Below, piece after piece: positions 63,300 to 64,000 of a DNA stretch of 64,000 nucleotides. The first letter of the stretch is position 1, and every line of letters begins with the position of its first letter. The translations under genes were made by a program, and so were the position numbers. Source of the DNA: Anarhynchus alexandrinus (taxonomy: Eukaryota > Chordata > Aves > Charadriiformes > Charadriidae); contig VUYV01000178.1 of assembly GCA_008711295.1 (NCBI GenBank), forward strand, positions 1,351,836 through 1,415,835. Direction: 5' to 3'. The notes beneath the pieces are model-generated. The model had not been told where the DNA came from, did no database searches, and saw only the letters and a list, made by a program, of their open reading frames with translations.

Positions 63300-64000
63300 C
63301 TCGAGTCAGCGGGGTGTACTGGTCGGCAGAGGGGGTGAGGAGGGGCTGGTGAAACCCTCACTGAGCTTTGAGCGGGTGAGGAGGAGCAGTAGAGCTCTGC
63401 TCTGAGGTTGGATGTTGGCTGCTCCTGGAACCACCATCATCTCAGAGATCTGGGGCAGCTGTGGGAGGAGGAGGAGGAGGTCGCTGCCCCTGCGTGGGCT
63501 GTGTGGGTGCTGGCCTGGTCTAAGGAGCCCGGTGGGCGGTGGGACGTTGGGGAGCCCCTCTGCACGTCTGGCAGGGGCTGTGACTTCCAAGCAGGTGAAG
63601 ACACCCGTAAGACGGTCAGAATTCTGTTTTTTTGCCTAGTTCCTCGGTATTTCTTAATGGCAAAGTGCTCAGTACGCTGCCTCTTCTGTGTCTGGTTTTT
63701 AGATGTCCCTCTGCTGTGAGGAAGCCCTGAGGTGCCGAGCGTGGGGCCTTGTGTCCCCTCCCGGGGACGTGGCACCTCGGACTCAGCTGTAGCTCTCCTG
63801 GCCTGCTTCTGTGGGATATTCCACCTGCTTCTGGTGGCTTCTGTGGGATATTCCAGCGGCGCAAACTAACATTTTTGAAGGAATTCGCGAAGGGCCGCGC
63901 TGTCCTCGTGGCGCAGGTAGCGTGCTTCCCGCTGCGTGGGCCGCGCTGGGCCTGGGGTGCTCTCCCTCGGAGCAGCGCTTCGACAGAAACCCCGGTACCG
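63300..64000. other. GC-rich patch at the window end
   Basis: GC and CpG content rise from about 63300 to the window end, including a (GGA)n run near 63464..63480 and CpG-dense sequence from about 63880. I see no recognisable exon. It could be the start of a CpG-rich intronic element that continues beyond the window. Confidence 0.4.
63805..63855. repeat. Two-copy 32-bp tandem duplication
   Basis: GCTTCTGTGGGATATTCCA occurs at 63805..63823 and again at 63837..63855, a 32-base period. The copies are identical over these 19 bases. Confidence 0.9.

Larger units (their letters stand above)
30315..64000 (+). other. CDH4: CDH4 intron 2, 5' part (runs beyond the window)
   Basis: No sequence resembling the remaining prodomain, the furin-site region or any extracellular cadherin repeat is found downstream, so the whole 33.7 kb to the window end is assigned to intron 2. 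A very long second intron, often rich in regulatory elements, is established for classical cadherins such as CDH1 and CDH2. Contents outside the entries below are unremarkable AT-rich DNA with small GC-rich patches (near 34950..35470, 45420..45720, 49060..49170, 50100..50215, 57530..57680, 59100..59210, 60160..60620, 63300..64000). Open frames within it show no domain I recognise. Confidence 0.85.

Noticed and set aside
1..64000. CRISPR arrays, insertion sequences, operons, phage or endogenous retrovirus structures
   Set aside because: No regularly spaced direct repeats of CRISPR type, no ribosome-binding-site-linked gene strings, no LTR pairs and no retroviral gag/pol frames were seen. The window is vertebrate in character.

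Overview
The window reads as bird nuclear genomic DNA. It is AT-rich and almost gene-free, with several truncated CR1 LINE copies whose ends carry the CR1-type octamer repeats (ATTCTATG/ATTCTGTG). CR1 of this kind is the dominant interspersed repeat of bird genomes. I found no bacterial, plasmid, phage or viral architecture. Almost all of the short open frames on both strands look like chance.

One gene is firmly recognisable: the 5' end of CDH4 (R-cadherin, a classical type I cadherin) on the + strand. Exon 1 (coding part 28020..28079) encodes a 20-residue signal peptide. Exon 2 (30203..30314) encodes the start of the cadherin prodomain. The two exons join in phase 0 across a 2.1-kb GC-rich intron 1, and exon 2 ends in phase 1 at a consensus donor. 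No later CDH4 exon could be found, so everything from 30315 to 64000 (at least 33.7 kb) is taken as the 5' part of the long second intron typical of classical cadherins.

Layout. (1) 1..27059 is upstream intergenic sequence. It holds a long (CTCTT)n microsatellite (about 6103..6210), a minus-strand CR1 3' fragment (9186..9610), an isolated GC-rich patch (about 12690..12925) and an octamer/homeodomain-motif stretch (about 20690..20880). (2) 27060..27860 is the promoter-proximal flank. It contains a duplicated CRE-like motif and a decayed minisatellite of roughly 20-25-bp units that runs up to the CpG island. (3) About 27860..29400 is a dense CpG island carrying GC boxes, CDH4 exon 1 and a poly-C run that ends in a 72-base assembly gap. 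(4) 30203..30314 is exon 2. (5) 30315..64000 is intron 2. It has a nested CR1 (a minus-strand copy inside an older plus-strand copy, 37439..38195), other CR1 tails, a strong G-quadruplex motif, small GC-rich patches and an unexplained 442-codon minus-strand open frame (37909..39237).

I see no new multi-gene system. The most useful leads are the minisatellite next to the CDH4 promoter, the poly-C gap in intron 1, the nested CR1 and the anomalously long open frame.
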